Origin: Rallus limicola
Lineage: Eukaryota > Chordata > Aves > Gruiformes > Rallidae
Direction of reading: 5' to 3'
NCBI GenBank assembly: GCA_022605955.1
Contig: JAKCOZ010000018.1
Span: forward strand, 4,968,001 to 5,032,000
Length of the DNA: 64,000 nucleotides
Shown here: in pieces, positions 62,401-64,000 of the stretch
Position numbering within the stretch: position 1 is the stretch's first letter
Layout: the number at the start of each line of letters is the position of its first letter
Notes under the pieces: model-generated
What the model was told of the DNA's origin: nothing
The model's database searches: none
The model's input: the letters and a program-made list of their open reading frames with translations, nothing else
Position numbers and translations under genes: made by a program

Positions 62401-63834
62401 CACATCACACAAACATTCAGCCTTGTTAAGAAGGAAATGGGAAAATTAGAAAGTCTGAAGCAGTAAAGCTATGACTCTCTTAGCCAATGCAGCTGTAAAG
62501 AACATGGAACAAATCTGGTTTTTTAGATAAGAACTGACCTTATAAAGTAATATCGTATGGGGTCATCACTAGTCCCAACCATGTGTCTGAAATGAAGTCA
62601 TTAGTTGCTGGATGGTATTTGGATCTCGTTTTTGGGTTTCACTTTTTGGTTTTATTTTCTTTGCTTCATATCTTTCTTTCTTAAAAAAAAAAAACAAAAA
62701 CAAAAACTGCAAAACCAACCCCCCCCCAAAAACCCTATGATCTTATTTATCAACAAAAAATAAAATTGTAGAGGTCAACAGAATCTAAGAGGATTTTTGT
62801 TCCATGCAAAACTTTCATAGTCCAACTATGAGATGCATATACCCTTGACGTGGTATCTAAATAAGCTGCACACAGCTTCTACAGAGATGCAGAATGTTTT
62901 TTCTGTAAGTTTTGGAAAAGCAATAATGAAAATATGGATAAATATTGTATCCTATTAAACATAAAATGCAAAAGCATTAATATAATTAATAATAAAACCC
63001 AATAGCTGTAAAGCTCTTGCAAGGAACCAGTGGGTCTTCTTTCTGCTGTTACTCATAGAAGTCCCTGGCAAGTTCACAAACCTTAAGCAAACACAAATTG
63101 CTGTATCCTACTGGAAAGAAAGTGAATAAGGAGAAATACTCTGCATGAAAGCATGCAACTGTTAAGAACTCTGCGAAAGGTCAAGCTCTCAAGAAACAAA
63201 GGGCAGCAGGAAATGTTTTTGTGCATCATTCAAGTTTCAATCATACCTGGACTTACAGAAACTGATAAGGAGATCAAACTGCTGAACTACACAAGAAAGT
63301 TGCTAATTTACCTTGAATGAGCCACATGAGAGCTAATGAGCAATGAACAGGTGGAGGTGGGATGTTTAATGCTGGTCACCAGTGGATCAATTAGCAAACC
63401 ATCGACGACTGACATGTCTTCCTAAACTGAGAATTACAAGGGTCACTTATTCTATTGCTTGCTCAGAGGAGGAATGATGTAGCCTGATGCACTGACAGCA
63501 CCCTGAGGAAGCAAAACAACAATACCACTTGCAGATGAGTTGAACTTAACTCAGAGTTTAAGAAACTTAAGAGCAGACACAACAATGCTAAATCTAGTGA
63601 TACAATATATATTAAACAAGTAAAATAAACAAACACATTTATATTTAGACAAAACTGGTTGAGAAAAGTCACTGCTTCAGACCATGGCTCCTGCCTCTGT
63701 TTGTTGAACTACCGCAAGAGAGCAATAAATCAGAATAAAATCTGCAAGCAAACAAAGCCCAGGAAAAAAAAAACAAACAAGAAAGTACTAACAAGACCAA
63801 AGCAAGATACTTCTATTTGTATTTTTCTGTTCCT
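56441..63834. other. AT-rich non-coding DNA, no gene seen
   Basis: No gene or mobile element is recognised. Frames of 139 codons (60098-60517) and 109 codons (60914-61243) have no domain and biased, AT-driven composition. A GC-richer patch lies at about 59590-59790. Low-complexity tracts include T/G with an 11-base G run at 61945-61955 and A/C at 62684-62735. The stretch at 58250-58440 is rich in TAATTA-like homeodomain-type words. Confidence 0.5.
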
Positions 63835-63861
63835 TAACATCCTTAAACTTTAAGGATGTTA
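63835..63861. repeat. 27-bp perfect palindrome
   Basis: TAACATCCTTAAA at 63835-63847 and its exact complement at 63849-63861 are separated by one C. It is followed only by AT-rich host DNA to the end of the window. Confidence 0.9.
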
Positions 63862-64000
63862 GTAGTAAACACTACTTCAAATAATTTCACTGTCAAGACA
63901 GACCTGTAGTACCTTCAACAACCTGAAAAAATAAAAGCTTAAGTTACAAATAAAAAATTTCTTGAAAGATATTTTGTGCTAAAAAATAAATGTATTTTTA

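Noticed and set aside
1..64000. CRISPR arrays, bacterial operons, tRNA or rRNA genes
   Set aside because: No regularly spaced repeats, no Shine-Dalgarno-led gene runs and no tRNA A/B-box or rRNA core sequences were seen; the repeat content is avian.

Overview
This looks like bird nuclear DNA. It is AT-rich and carries fragments of chicken-repeat-1 (CR1) LINEs, recognisable by the CR1 3' end and its ATTCTATGATTCT-type tail, together with LTRs of the avian ERVL type that begin TGTCCTGGTTTCAG. I cannot name the species or the chromosome. I see no host protein-coding gene. Almost all reading frames are short, rich in hydrophobic or lysine residues and show no recognisable domain. The window is best read as a gene desert or part of a very large intron.

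Layout. Positions 1-14879 are non-coding host DNA with an exact 34-bp direct repeat (2035/2901), an old CR1 fragment (about 5305-5990), a 45-bp palindromic element (6936-6980) and a purine/pyrimidine-alternating (CA)n tract (8031-8077). Positions 14880-17286 hold the most notable object: a 5'-truncated ERVL-type provirus made of the RNase H tail, a complete integrase frame, a short non-coding tail and a full 3' LTR. It lies between two identical 39-bp host repeats instead of the usual 5-bp target duplication. Positions 17287-50363 are more non-coding DNA with a CTCF-like motif, a possible degraded minus-strand LTR (about 21100-21470), a G-run tract (27109-27144), two CR1 3' ends (about 38136-38263 and 44021-44690) and several inverted repeats, the best being a perfect 18-bp-arm hairpin at 47945-47984. 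A solo ERVL LTR at 50364-50937 is bounded by an exact TGAAC duplication. Positions 50943-64000 are non-coding, with minor hairpins and low-complexity tracts.

The two ERVL LTRs belong to one family. The solo LTR shows that the family makes 5-bp duplications, which makes the 39-bp flanks of the truncated copy stand out. The truncated copy's LTR also carries two tandem duplications (55 bp and 15 bp) that the solo LTR lacks; together they equal the 70-bp length difference. I did not find a convincing new multi-gene system. The strongest leads are the odd structure of the ERVL insertion, the 34-bp repeat and the recent-looking perfect hairpins.
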